A stretch of 57,188 nt of DNA, from positions 1 through 57,188 of the forward strand of contig CAJULP010000021.1 in NCBI GenBank assembly GCA_910587295.1, in the 5' to 3' direction. A program made the translations under genes and the position numbers. Origin of the DNA: an uncultured Lachnospiraceae bacterium (GTDB taxonomy: Bacteria; Bacillota; Clostridia; Lachnospirales; Lachnospiraceae). The notes under the pieces are model-generated. The model saw only the letters and a list, made by a program, of their open reading frames with translations, did no database searches and was not told the origin of the DNA. Positions 24,881 through 33,942 of this stretch are shown piece by piece. Each line of letters opens with the position of its first letter. Position 1 is the first letter of the stretch.

Positions 24881-26791
24881 TTACAACCCCTCCAACTCCT
24901 GCATCCACACCCCCACACATGCATCCGACGGCATCCTAAGATCCCCTCTTGGAGAAAGCGCCACACTCCCCACCTTCGGCCCGTCAGGCAGACAGGAACG
25001 CTTAAACTGCTGGGAGAAGAACCGGCGGTAAAAGGTCTTAAGCCACTTCAGGATCACTTCGTCTTCATATTGCCCGGCAAAGGACATCCTGGCAATCCTG
25101 TAGATCTTTGCCGGCGGGAAACCGCACCGCAGCATATAATACAGGAAAAAGTCATGTAATTCGTAAGGCCCTACCAAATCTTCGGTCCTTTGGGCAATCT
25201 CGCCCTCCACCGGAGGCAAAAGCTCCGGGCTCACCGGCGTATCCAGCACGTCCAAAAGCACTTTCTGCAACTCTTTATTCCGGCAGGTATCCGCATAGTA
25301 CCGCACCAGATGCCGCACCAGCGTCTTCGGAACCCCTGCATTCACCCCGTACATGGACATATGATCCCCGTTATAGGTAGCCCAGCCAAGAGCAAGCTCC
25401 GACATATCCCCGGTGCCCACCACAAGGCCGTTTTCCCTGTTGGCGATATCCATCAAAACCTGTGTCCGCTCTCTGGCCTGGGCGTTTTCATATACCACGT
25501 CATGGTCATCTGGGTTTTGCCCGATATCTCTAAAATGGGTCTTCACCGCTTCCCCAATCCTTACTTCCTCCAAAGAAGCGCCAAGGATCTTAGCCAGCTT
25601 ACAGGCATTCTCATAGGTCCGATCCGTGGTGCCAAAGCAGGGCATGGTCACTGCCCGGATCTGTTTCCGCTCAATCCCAAGTAAATCCATGCTTCTTGCC
25701 GCAACAAGAAGCGCCAGCGTAGAATCCAGCCCGCCTGATACGCCAATCACCACGCTGTTACAGCCGGTGTGGGCAAGCCGCTTTTTTAGCCCCATAGACT
25801 GGATGGACAGAATCTCCTCACAGCGCCTTTCCCTCTCCCCCGTATCCGCAGGAACAAAGGGCAGGGCAGGAAAACTCCTCTCCAATACCGTCTCCTCTCT
25901 TTTCAGAGTAAACGGAATCCATAGGTAAGGCGCATTTTCCTTAACTTCAAAGGTGTTCATCCTCCTGCGTTCCATCCGAAGCCTGTCAATGTCAATATCG
26001 CCATAGATGGTCTCATTGGTAAACCGTCTGGCTTCCCCTAAGACCGTACCGTTTTCCGCAATGATATTATGCCCGCCGAATACCAGATCCTGGGTGGATT
26101 CCCCTTCCCCGGCACTGCAATAAACATACCCGCAGATCAGCTTTGCGCTGGCAGCTTCCACCAGCATCCGCCGGTACCCATCCTTGCCTATGGTCTCGCT
26201 GGATGCGGACAGATTTACGATCACGTCAGCCCCTGCCATGGCATGGGAAATCCCGGGAGAATCCGGCACCCAGATATCCTCACAGATCTCACAGCCTACT
26301 ACAAGTCCTTCCATCCCTTCCGCCTTGAAAAGAATATCGGACCCAACAGGCACTGTTTCTCCGTCAAAGGAAATGCTGCCCACCAGACCCTTTCCCGGAT
26401 AAAAATGCCTGGTCTCGTAAAATTCCCCGTAAGAGGGGATGTTCATCTTCGGAATAAACGCCAGCAGACGTCCATTACAGATTGCCGCCGCCACATTATA
26501 CAGCTTCCCGCCATACTCTAACGGAAGGCCCACAAACAAAAGAGCATCCCTGCCTTTTGTATGGGAAACGATTAAATGAAGCTGCTCCATGCAGGAGCTT
26601 AGCAGCTTTTCCTGAAAAAAAAGATCCTCACAAGTATATCCGCTGATGCAAAGCTCCGGAAACACGATGATTTTTGCCCCTTTTAAGAAAGCTTCCTCCA
26701 TCCCGCTTATGATCTGCTGCCTGTTATAAACCGTATCCGCCACCTTACCAGACGGCGTCACCGCCGCCACCTTAATAAATCCATGCTCCAT
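24881..26791 (-). CDS. nadE: NAD+ synthase, glutamine-dependent
   Basis: 636 residues. N-terminal nitrilase-type glutaminase has the triad region VFPELCISGYTCEDLFF (Glu), FIPKMNIPSYGEF (Lys) and GCEICEDIWVP (Cys). The C-terminal synthetase has the pyrophosphate loop GVSGGLDSTLALLV and GTGDMSELALGWATYNGDHMSMYGVN. It amidates deamido-NAD using glutamine. Last gene of a five-gene minus-strand run; its TAA stop is within the terminal inverted repeat of structured repeat copy 2. Confidence 0.95.
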   Translation of the reverse strand: MEHGFIKVAAVTPSGKVADTVYNRQQIISGMEEAFLKGAKIIVFPELCISGYTCEDLFFQEKLLSSCMEQLHLIVSHTKGRDALLFVGLPLEYGGKLYNVAAAICNGRLLAFIPKMNIPSYGEFYETRHFYPGKGLVGSISFDGETVPVGSDILFKAEGMEGLVVGCEICEDIWVPDSPGISHAMAGADVIVNLSASSETIGKDGYRRMLVEAASAKLICGYVYCSAGEGESTQDLVFGGHNIIAENGTVLGEARRFTNETIYGDIDIDRLRMERRRMNTFEVKENAPYLWIPFTLKREETVLERSFPALPFVPADTGERERRCEEILSIQSMGLKKRLAHTGCNSVVIGVSGGLDSTLALLVAARSMDLLGIERKQIRAVTMPCFGTTDRTYENACKLAKILGASLEEVRIGEAVKTHFRDIGQNPDDHDVVYENAQARERTQVLMDIANRENGLVVGTGDMSELALGWATYNGDHMSMYGVNAGVPKTLVRHLVRYYADTCRNKELQKVLLDVLDTPVSPELLPPVEGEIAQRTEDLVGPYELHDFFLYYMLRCGFPPAKIYRIARMSFAGQYEDEVILKWLKTFYRRFFSQQFKRSCLPDGPKVGSVALSPRGDLRMPSDACVGVWMQELEGL

Positions 26792-26831
26792 AGAAACCCC
26801 CGTACCGCCCTTTGCGGCAATTCCAATTACG

Positions 26832-27710
26832 CTACCTGCTCTTTTTCAATAATCCCCTCAATTCTTCCACCGTAAAATTGTAGGCCGTATTACAAAAATG
26901 ACACTTGACCTCAATGTCATGGTTTTCCGCAATCATCTCCTTAATTTCCTTCTGTCCGATACTGATCACAGCCTTTTCCACCCGTTCCTTGTCACAATTA
27001 CAGTAAAACCGCGCCGGCATGGTATCCACAATCTCCATGTCAAGACCGCTAAGAAGCATTCCCAGCATTTCTTCCGGCGTATTCCCTTCTTCTAACACTG
27101 CGGTGACCGAAGTAAACTTTCCAAGGTTTTCCTCTAACTTTGCGATCACGGCTTCCTCTGTAAAGGGCATCAGCTGCACGATAAACCCGCCTGCCTGTTT
27201 TACCGTATTATTTTTTTCCATCAATACCCCAAGCCCTACGCCAGAGGGCACCTGCTCGGAAGTGGCGAAATAATACGTAAGATCCTCCGCAATTTCGCCC
27301 GTCTGCAAAATAGTCTGTCCCACATAAGGCTCCTTTAATCCCATATCTTTTATGATTCTTAACATCCCCTGCCCCACGGCGCCGCCTACATCAAGCTTCC
27401 CGGCGGCGCTTGGCGGAAGCATCACCTGGGGGTTTATGGCATACCCCTTTACATTCCCTTTGGAATCCGCAGTGACTGTCATACCTTTTATGGGCCCATC
27501 ACCGCTGACCTGCAGCGTCAGCAGATCCTTATCCCCTTTCAGCATAGCCCCCATCATCACCCCGCCGGTCATCAGCCGGCCAAGCGCTGCGGTTGCCACC
27601 GGGCTGGTATCATGGGCACATCTAGCCTGTTCCACCAGTTCCTTTGTGACAGCGGCAAACGCCCTGATCCCTGCATTTGCTGCCGTTGCCCTGACAATAT
27701 AATCTGACAT
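26832..27710 (-). CDS. hslO: Hsp33 redox chaperone
   Basis: 292 residues from the ATG at 27710, which is seven bases after AAGGAGG; an ATG two codons earlier (27716) is too close to that site. The N-terminal domain begins SDYIVRATAANAGIRAFA, and the C-terminal zinc switch has C-N-C (FYCNCDKE) and C-x-x-C (VKCHFCNTAYNF). Oxidative unfolding of that domain activates holdase function. The gene starts just past the methyltransferase stop with the ribosome site inside the upstream gene's last codons. Confidence 0.95.
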   Translation of the reverse strand: MSDYIVRATAANAGIRAFAAVTKELVEQARCAHDTSPVATAALGRLMTGGVMMGAMLKGDKDLLTLQVSGDGPIKGMTVTADSKGNVKGYAINPQVMLPPSAAGKLDVGGAVGQGMLRIIKDMGLKEPYVGQTILQTGEIAEDLTYYFATSEQVPSGVGLGVLMEKNNTVKQAGGFIVQLMPFTEEAVIAKLEENLGKFTSVTAVLEEGNTPEEMLGMLLSGLDMEIVDTMPARFYCNCDKERVEKAVISIGQKEIKEMIAENHDIEVKCHFCNTAYNFTVEELRGLLKKSR

Positions 27711-27712
27711 TT

Positions 27713-28564
27713 TCATGCCTCCTTGCTCACTTTTCCGTTTTCCCTTGCTACAATATAGATCCGTTCACTCTGCAGATCCGGAGCCTTACGGGTGTCCGCG
27801 TCTAAGATAAGTTCTACCTTCATCCCCGCCTGTTTTACAAAGTTTTCCATTTCTTCCAGAGTATATCCCCGCTGATAGTGGGTCTCAAAAAAACGCCCAA
27901 ACAAATCTCCCTGCGTTTCCCTTGCAAAAACAGTCAGGTCATATTCATTAACATGCTCCCTGGCATGGTAATAATTCTCCCAGATAAAACTGCAGTCCTC
28001 ACGGTTTTCCGCAATGGTCGCATCCCCGATCACATGCTCATATTTGTATACGGTATTGAAATCAAAAATAAAGATCCCGCCGGGATAAAGGTAACGGTTG
28101 ACCAGGGAAAAGGTCTCCACCACCTCTTCATCCTCCAACAGATAATTCAGCGAATCACAGACGCTTACCACCGTTCCTACCGTACTGTATAAATCCAGCA
28201 TCCGCATATCCTGGCACAGATAAAGGACGTTACTGCCGGAACGCTCCTTTTTTTCCATAGCAATGTTCAGCATTTCCTTAGAAAGGTCTATGCCGATCAT
28301 ATCAAAGCCCTTCCCGGCGAGAAGCTCCGTCAACGTGCCCGTGCCACATCCCAGATCCAGCACAAGATTTCGTTCGGAAGAAAGCAGCGCTTCTTCCCCT
28401 GATTCTTTTTCCGGCAGATCATCCCGGCCTGCCGATCTCTCCATGACCGGCTTGGATATTCCATACGTTCTGATCATATCCTCCAGAAAATCCGCCCATT
28501 CCTGATAGGGCACTTCATCCATAAATGTATCATAAACACCGGCAAAGTCCGTATACATTTCCAT
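27713..28564 (-). CDS. SAM-dependent methyltransferase, class I
   Basis: 283 residues. It has YTDFAGVYDTFMDEVPYQEWADFL at the start, the SAM-binding motif LDLGCGTGTLTELLAGKG (with an unusual insertion of ~20 charged residues before it) and FDFNTVYKYEHVIGD. It is typical of the small-molecule methyltransferases near hslO in Clostridia; no substrate can be named. It is in line with DUF368 upstream (40-base gap) and hslO downstream. Confidence 0.85.
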   Translation of the reverse strand: MEMYTDFAGVYDTFMDEVPYQEWADFLEDMIRTYGISKPVMERSAGRDDLPEKESGEEALLSSERNLVLDLGCGTGTLTELLAGKGFDMIGIDLSKEMLNIAMEKKERSGSNVLYLCQDMRMLDLYSTVGTVVSVCDSLNYLLEDEEVVETFSLVNRYLYPGGIFIFDFNTVYKYEHVIGDATIAENREDCSFIWENYYHAREHVNEYDLTVFARETQGDLFGRFFETHYQRGYTLEEMENFVKQAGMKVELILDADTRKAPDLQSERIYIVARENGKVSKEA

Positions 28565-28604
28565 CCTGCCACCTCCGGATATTTCAATCTGTGCTTACTA
28601 TGGG

Positions 28605-29450
28605 CTAATCCCCTAACTTCATGGCAATCACAAATCCCACCGCAAAGGTGACCACGCTGACTGCCACGCTGGCTGCCGTTATGGTTCCAAGCTGTGCCAT
28701 CAAAAGCACGGCAATCGGTGATGCAACGATAAGCCCTATGATCGCCCAATATGCCTGTAACGGGAATTTTTCAAAAATAACCTCAATCAGCTTGGCAATG
28801 GCAAAAACACCTGCCACGATTCCGATTCCTGCCGGAACCAGCACGCCGCATCCACTTAAAATCCCCTGAATGTCAAAAGAAACAAGGGCTGTCACGAAAT
28901 CCTTGATTGCCCCCACGATCGGGTTGTAATAACCTAAGAGGAGAAGCATCATAGACCCGCTGACGCCGGGAATGACCATGGTTGCCGATGCAATGATCCC
29001 TACCACAAACAGTTTGATCACGGACCAGAGACTAAACGTCAAATCTGCCGCATTCCCTTCCTTTTCGCCCATGGCAGCCAATCCTACCACCACCGCAAAA
29101 AATACCAAAAACGGGATCATATAACTGATCTTCATTCCTTTCCCTTTTACCTTCTGCCACATGGCAGGAAGCCCTCCTACGATCAATCCGATAAACAGAC
29201 AGCTTGTCTGCAGCGGAAAATGTTCAAACGCAGGCTCAATGATAAAAGAAAGCCCCACAAGCGCAATGCCCATTCCGATAAAGATAGGGATCAAAAACTT
29301 CATGCTCTCTTTAAACTCCTTAAACAGATGGGTCAGACTGTGGATCAACTTATCATAAATTCCCATGGAAACCATCATGGTTCCTCCGCTGACACCGGGA
29401 ATAATATTGGCGACACCAATCAACATACCTTTTAATACATTTTTAATCAT
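28605..29450 (-). CDS. DUF368 membrane protein (PopT-like)
   Basis: 281 residues, polytopic, with the two DUF368 signature repeats NIIPGVSGGTMMV (~residue 16) and VIPGVSGSMMLLLLG (~160), which form an inverted-repeat transporter core. Members of this family (PopT) are reported to move undecaprenyl phosphate back across the membrane. AAAGGAG upstream of the ATG. The start overlaps the end of hisC by eight bases. With the DedA gene at 8783-9292 the window holds representatives of both known lipid-carrier recycling families. Confidence 0.9.
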   Translation of the reverse strand: MIKNVLKGMLIGVANIIPGVSGGTMMVSMGIYDKLIHSLTHLFKEFKESMKFLIPIFIGMGIALVGLSFIIEPAFEHFPLQTSCLFIGLIVGGLPAMWQKVKGKGMKISYMIPFLVFFAVVVGLAAMGEKEGNAADLTFSLWSVIKLFVVGIIASATMVIPGVSGSMMLLLLGYYNPIVGAIKDFVTALVSFDIQGILSGCGVLVPAGIGIVAGVFAIAKLIEVIFEKFPLQAYWAIIGLIVASPIAVLLMAQLGTITAASVAVSVVTFAVGFVIAMKLGD

Positions 29451-30522
29451 TTGCTCTCTCCTTTATATAATTTTTCAGAAACTCAACCAGTTTTTCCATC
29501 TGCTTATCGGTTCCAATGGTGATGCGCAGATAATTATCAATCCTGGGCTTCTTCCAATATCTTACATAAATACCCGCCCGCTTCAGCGCTTGAAAGATTT
29601 CCTCCGCCGGGATCTTATCGTGGGTCACGAACAAAAAGTTTCCCTTAGCATCCGGAAAACAAAATCCCAGCCCGGAAAGCTGTTCTTTGGTCCACTCCCT
29701 GGTCCTTATGATCTTTCCCACCGTTTCCTTAAAATAAGCATCGTCCCGAACCGCTGCCGCTCCCGCCTCGATGGCAGGCATATTCATGGTGTAGGAGTTA
29801 AAGGAAAATTTAACATCCTTTAAATATCCGATCAGTTTTTCATTTCCTATGGCAAAACCGATACGCATCCCTGCCATGGACCGGGATTTTGAAAACGTCC
29901 GGACCACCAGCAGGTTTTCGTACTTTTCCACCAAGGGCAGCATACTTTCACCGCCAAAATCCACATAGGCCTCATCAACGATCATCACCGAATCCGGATT
30001 TGCCGCCACGATCTCTTCCAAAACACAGACTGGCTCTAAAACGCCGGTAGGCGCATTGGGGTTAGGGATTATGATCCCCCCGTTAGGCCTTAAGTAATCT
30101 TCTTTTTGGATCCGGAAAGAGCTATCCAGCGGGCAGCTCTCCCAGGGAATCCGAAACACATCCGCCCATACATCATAAAAAGAATAGGTGATATCCGGGA
30201 ATAGGAGAGGATTCTCCCCGTTAAAAAAGGTCATAAACGATAATGCCAGCACATCATCCGAGCCTACGCCCACAAAGATCTGTTCCGGCCTTACCCCGTA
30301 ATACTCGGCCAGCCCATCCGCCAGCTTCCCGGCATTCATATCCGGATAAAGCCGCAGCTTCCCGGCCTCAAATTCCTTTAAGGCTCTTTCCACCCCCGGT
30401 GCCGGCGGATAAGGGCATTCATTGGTATTTAACTTGATGATCCCCTCGCCCTTTGGCTGTTCACCGGCCACATAGGGGGTAACTTTCCTTATATTTTTTT
30501 CCCAGCCTGACTCTGTACCCAT
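29443..30522 (-). CDS. hisC: Histidinol-phosphate aminotransferase-like
   Basis: 359 residues, fold-type I PLP enzyme. It has KLNTNECPYPPAP near the N-terminus, NPNAPTG, the substrate-binding VDEAYVDFGG, and the PLP-lysine motif RTFSKSRSMAGMRIGF. It is first in the run hisC-DUF368-methyltransferase-hslO-nadE. No other his gene is near; it may serve histidine synthesis or act as an aromatic aminotransferase. TATGGAGG before the ATG. Confidence 0.88.
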   Translation of the reverse strand: MGTESGWEKNIRKVTPYVAGEQPKGEGIIKLNTNECPYPPAPGVERALKEFEAGKLRLYPDMNAGKLADGLAEYYGVRPEQIFVGVGSDDVLALSFMTFFNGENPLLFPDITYSFYDVWADVFRIPWESCPLDSSFRIQKEDYLRPNGGIIIPNPNAPTGVLEPVCVLEEIVAANPDSVMIVDEAYVDFGGESMLPLVEKYENLLVVRTFSKSRSMAGMRIGFAIGNEKLIGYLKDVKFSFNSYTMNMPAIEAGAAAVRDDAYFKETVGKIIRTREWTKEQLSGLGFCFPDAKGNFLFVTHDKIPAEEIFQALKRAGIYVRYWKKPRIDNYLRITIGTDKQMEKLVEFLKNYIKERAND

Positions 30523-30645
30523 TTTCAGCCTCCATATGATATCTGTTATCCTTCACTTTATTTCTGTGGTTTACTATATCATTATCCATAGGCGACTGCA
30601 AGCATTATTCTTCCGCACAGGGCCGGCCGCGCATACCTCCGCAGC

Positions 30646-32565
30646 CTATAAGACCACGATCATCTCTTTTGCCAGGCTGACGGAAATTCTCTCTTCCCCT
30701 TTGTACACAAATAAGACCTGTTCTCCTTTTCCCAGACGGAAAAGCCCCGGCCGGATACAATAACGGTTGGTAAATGCCCTTTCCCAAGCGCTTTCAGAAA
30801 TGGACACCGCATATCCTTCTTCCTCCAGCCTGACGGCCAGCCGCCCTAAGTAGGCATATCCGCCTTCCCCGTCATCATTATAAAGACGCACGCTCTTTTT
30901 CAAGTATAATAATAGAAGCAACAATCCTGCCAGCAAAAGCAGCGTGCCTGCCGCTGCCGTAATGACGCGCACTGCCGGAACGGCAAAGAAACGGCTTAAT
31001 CCGCTCTGCCTCACCTCTTTCTTTTCCGGCTGGGGCAGGGCCGGTTCCATTTTTTCTTCCGGTTCTATTGCTTTTGTCATCTTCTTTATTGTTACCCTGG
31101 GAGACGGGCTTGCCGCCTTTTCGTTATCTGCGGTATTTTTCTTATCCAAACCGGTATTTTTGTTGAAATCTGAGGGATTTTTGCCCTCCTGGCCGCCGCC
31201 ATCCCCTGTGCCTGTGTCCGGATCCTGAACCGGTGTGGGCACTGTTGTAGGAATGGGGGATGGGTCTTCCTCCCCATCACCGCCTTCCTCTTTGTCTTCC
31301 TTCCCATCCCCTTCCTGGTTTCCATTTCCCGGAGTCTGCTCTGGAGACGGAGAGGCGCTTTCCTCGCCCTTTCCCGGTGACGACGTGGCAGAAGGTGACG
31401 GTGACGGTGTGGCCTCTTCCCCGGTGGAAGGCTTTTCTAAAACATTATCTACCACTATACTGCCCTTTAGCCCGCCCTCGTCCACATCGCGGTTTTCCAG
31501 CTTTAACTCCACCGTATAATTACCGTTTTTCTTCACTTCAATCCGGTCGCCGTTCCCAATCCTATTGCCATTTTCATCCTGCCAGAAAAAAGGGGGCTGG
31601 GAAGGTTTCAGCTTCCCGCCTGACAGATCGTCAAATTTCACGCTGACCGTCACCGTCTCTTCCTGCCCGCCCGTCTCATTCGTTATGGTCAGCCGGCCGC
31701 AGGGGATATCTTCCGTAAGAGCACAATTCCTGTCATACCCCTCTACTGTCTTTTCGCAGGTACGCTCATAAGATTCTGTCTGGCCCTGGGCCAGATTACA
31801 GCCGGTCTCATAGCCCTCGATATCTCCTTCTTCCTTTCCGCAGACCTTCTCATACCCCACAGGCTGATCCGTGTCAATGCCGCAGACCACCGTGGGATAA
31901 GTATGGTAGCTGTAGGACATGGGACCGCAGATCTGGCAATACTCCAAAATGAGCCCCTCTTCTCCTTCATCGCAATCCTTATGAGAGCCTGTTCCGTTTG
32001 CCCGTTCATGATTCGTTTCCCCGTGGGTGTCGCACTCTGCCGTAAAAATCTCTGCCACATCTCCCTTGGTATAGCGGATGGTACAGATCTGATTTTGATA
32101 GCAGCCCCCTTCGTGGACATGATAGATGGCACTATAACAGGCTCCTTCCTGTCCATCATTTCCTTCATGGGCGTGGAGGAGCGGCCTGGTATAGCAGCCG
32201 CCCCCTGTGGTTCCATCCCCTTCATGGACGTGTTTTACCTCCTTTTGAAAGCAGGCGCCCCCATTTGCCACATCCCCTTGGTGAACGTGGGCAACAGGGT
32301 CCTGATAACAGCCCCCTTTCTGGGAAGCATCTCCTATATGACGGTGGTAGATATCTGTCACCACCACCTTGGACGGACCGGACGCCGTGCCGGCTAGCGC
32401 TTCCCGGCCATAGACAGGCTGAACCACTCCTGCCAGTAACCCGGACAAGACCAACGCCATGGCCGCCTTTCCCGCTCTGTGCCTGGTATTCCTGTAAATT
32501 ACCTTCCTGCGATCCATATTGCAGCTATTTTTTATTTTCTTTTGCTTAAAAATCCTCTTCTTCAT
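30646..32565 (-). CDS. His/Cys-repeat surface protein with C-terminal anchor
   Basis: About 639 residues; the start may be ATG 32565 or 32577, neither with a well-spaced ribosome site. A long basic N-terminus precedes a signal helix (AAMALVLSGLLAGVV). Five repeats follow of the pattern H-x-H-x-G, a short spacer, then G-G/A-C-Y/F (for example HVHQGDVANGGACF, HVHEGDGTTGGGCY). Next come regularly spaced Cys in G-Y-E-x-x-C units, a beta-type domain, a long P/S/E/G-rich stalk, a membrane helix (VITAAAGTLLLLAGLLLLLLY) and an ~85-residue tail that should be cytosolic. No LPXTG motif. Metal binding or disulfide-braced repeats are guesses; I do not recognise a described family. Confidence 0.7.
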   Translation of the reverse strand: MKKRIFKQKKIKNSCNMDRRKVIYRNTRHRAGKAAMALVLSGLLAGVVQPVYGREALAGTASGPSKVVVTDIYHRHIGDASQKGGCYQDPVAHVHQGDVANGGACFQKEVKHVHEGDGTTGGGCYTRPLLHAHEGNDGQEGACYSAIYHVHEGGCYQNQICTIRYTKGDVAEIFTAECDTHGETNHERANGTGSHKDCDEGEEGLILEYCQICGPMSYSYHTYPTVVCGIDTDQPVGYEKVCGKEEGDIEGYETGCNLAQGQTESYERTCEKTVEGYDRNCALTEDIPCGRLTITNETGGQEETVTVSVKFDDLSGGKLKPSQPPFFWQDENGNRIGNGDRIEVKKNGNYTVELKLENRDVDEGGLKGSIVVDNVLEKPSTGEEATPSPSPSATSSPGKGEESASPSPEQTPGNGNQEGDGKEDKEEGGDGEEDPSPIPTTVPTPVQDPDTGTGDGGGQEGKNPSDFNKNTGLDKKNTADNEKAASPSPRVTIKKMTKAIEPEEKMEPALPQPEKKEVRQSGLSRFFAVPAVRVITAAAGTLLLLAGLLLLLLYLKKSVRLYNDDGEGGYAYLGRLAVRLEEEGYAVSISESAWERAFTNRYCIRPGLFRLGKGEQVLFVYKGEERISVSLAKEMIVVL

Positions 32566-32617
32566 GGTCAAACCCATACCTTTCTTTTTATGGTTTACTT
32601 GAAAACTTCCTTGTACG

Positions 32618-32645
32618 AAAAAAAGTCCATGGAAATTCCACGGAC
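32618..32645 (-). terminator. Terminator downstream of acyltransferase gene
   Basis: Minus strand GTCCGTGGAA pairs with TTCCATGGAC (one mismatch, 32625-32645), followed by TTTTTTT. It lies ~105 bases after the acyltransferase stop and ~50 before the surface-protein start, so it could also attenuate that gene. Confidence 0.65.
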
Positions 32646-32750
32646 AAATCAATTGTTCATCATCAGTTTTCATTCAATTTGGATTTCTAAGCGGTAAGTG
32701 AAATAAGCATATCACACATGATAAGCGCTTGTCAAATACTTCCTGTCAAG

Positions 32751-33860
32751 CTATCCGTTTTTTTGCAGACTTAAATTGCGGCGGACGATCTTCTGCTGTA
32801 TCCAGATCACTCCCAGCGGAATCCCGATCCCGGCAAACAGATAGAACCACCGGCTTGCCTCCGCCCCGCCGATCAAGTACACAAAATTAATCTCATGAAA
32901 AAACATTACCGTATCAAACCCTTCGCAAAAAGGCGTCCATAGGCTCATCAGGTAGAAGAATCCCTTCACCAGCATAAAGCAGGCCGTATGGTGCATCATG
33001 ACCGCATAGGTATGACGGCCTATATAGACCAGCTTCCGGGATAAATAAGGAATCATACTGATGATCTTCGCTATCCGCAGCCAGAAAGCAATCCCCGTCA
33101 TCACGGTCAGATAAGGAATGATGGGGCCGTTTGCAAAACTGGTGACCCACACCGCACTGAAAGCCAGTCCCCCGCAAAAAATCGTGATCAGCATTTGGAT
33201 CCCCATGACCAGCAGCAGATAAGGACCATCTTCCATCCGGTCGTGCCACTCTAACTTTTCCCTGTAGATCCTTCCCATCTGAAACCCCGGAAACAGGAAC
33301 AGAAGCCGTCCGGGAATCTTGTACCAGCCCCACACATGACCCCCGATCGCAAAATACACCGTCAGGATCCCGGCCAGCAGGCAAAGGCCAAATATCAGCC
33401 ATTCATGATTCAGTCGGAGCAGGGAAAGCACTTTCCGCATCAGTACGTTGATCACTTCCAGCAGAAACAATACCGGCACGAACCATGCCGGAAAATGGTA
33501 CATGAACTGATGCCCGTCGATAAACGGGGAGAGAAGAAGCGTCTTAAAGGACAAGGACTCCCCAATAGAAAATCCCACCTGATGGAGCAAGGCTGCCACC
33601 ACCCCGTAAAATAAATTCCACAAAAAATAAGGAACCATCAAAGACACGAATTTTCCCCAGATATAACTTACGATCCGATCTTCTGCTTCCTCTTTGTAAA
33701 AATATCCCGAAACAAACAGAAAAATGAAAACATGAAAAGAATAATAAGGAAAGAGTCCTCCGATATCAAAGACATCATACCCTAAATGCCCTGCCACCAC
33801 CAGAATAATACCGATTGCGGATAATATGCGAAATTCCTTATTTTCTTTATACAAAGCCAT
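32751..33860 (-). CDS. Acyltransferase family 3 (OafA-like) membrane protein
   Basis: 369 residues from ATG 33860, where GAGGTGGGAAG precedes; an earlier in-frame start gives an unlikely hydrophobic extension. Ten or so membrane helices. The N-terminus has RILSAIGIILVVAGHLG, with the family's conserved His, and FHVFIFLFVSGYFY. Enzymes of this family O-acetylate peptidoglycan, teichoic acids or exopolysaccharide. Single gene between two oppositely oriented neighbours; substrate unknown. Confidence 0.85.
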   Translation of the reverse strand: MALYKENKEFRILSAIGIILVVAGHLGYDVFDIGGLFPYYSFHVFIFLFVSGYFYKEEAEDRIVSYIWGKFVSLMVPYFLWNLFYGVVAALLHQVGFSIGESLSFKTLLLSPFIDGHQFMYHFPAWFVPVLFLLEVINVLMRKVLSLLRLNHEWLIFGLCLLAGILTVYFAIGGHVWGWYKIPGRLLFLFPGFQMGRIYREKLEWHDRMEDGPYLLLVMGIQMLITIFCGGLAFSAVWVTSFANGPIIPYLTVMTGIAFWLRIAKIISMIPYLSRKLVYIGRHTYAVMMHHTACFMLVKGFFYLMSLWTPFCEGFDTVMFFHEINFVYLIGGAEASRWFYLFAGIGIPLGVIWIQQKIVRRNLSLQKNG

Positions 33861-33942
33861 CTTCCCACCTCTTTTTATAAATCCTATTTGTAGTATACAA
33901 AAAAACATTGTACAATAAAAGCAAAAAATTTATAATAACACT

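Larger units (their letters stand above)
22825..24883 (+). mobile_element. Candidate composite unit: structured repeat - Rpn nuclease - structured repeat
   Basis: The two ends are perfect 19-base inverted repeats, TAAGTTCCCGTTTAGTTGG (22825-22843) and its complement (24865-24883). Inside are two ~420-456-base related copies of a multi-hairpin element flanking an Rpn/PD-(D/E)XK transposase-like gene. The outer TAA of each end is the stop codon of the neighbouring gene (22339-22827 gene and nadE). No direct target duplication is seen. Mobility is an inference from the nuclease family and the repeats. Confidence 0.4.

Noticed and set aside
31092..32397. Several open frames on both strands across the surface protein gene
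   Set aside because: Explained by its low-complexity P/S/E/G stalk and His/Cys repeats, which keep other frames open.
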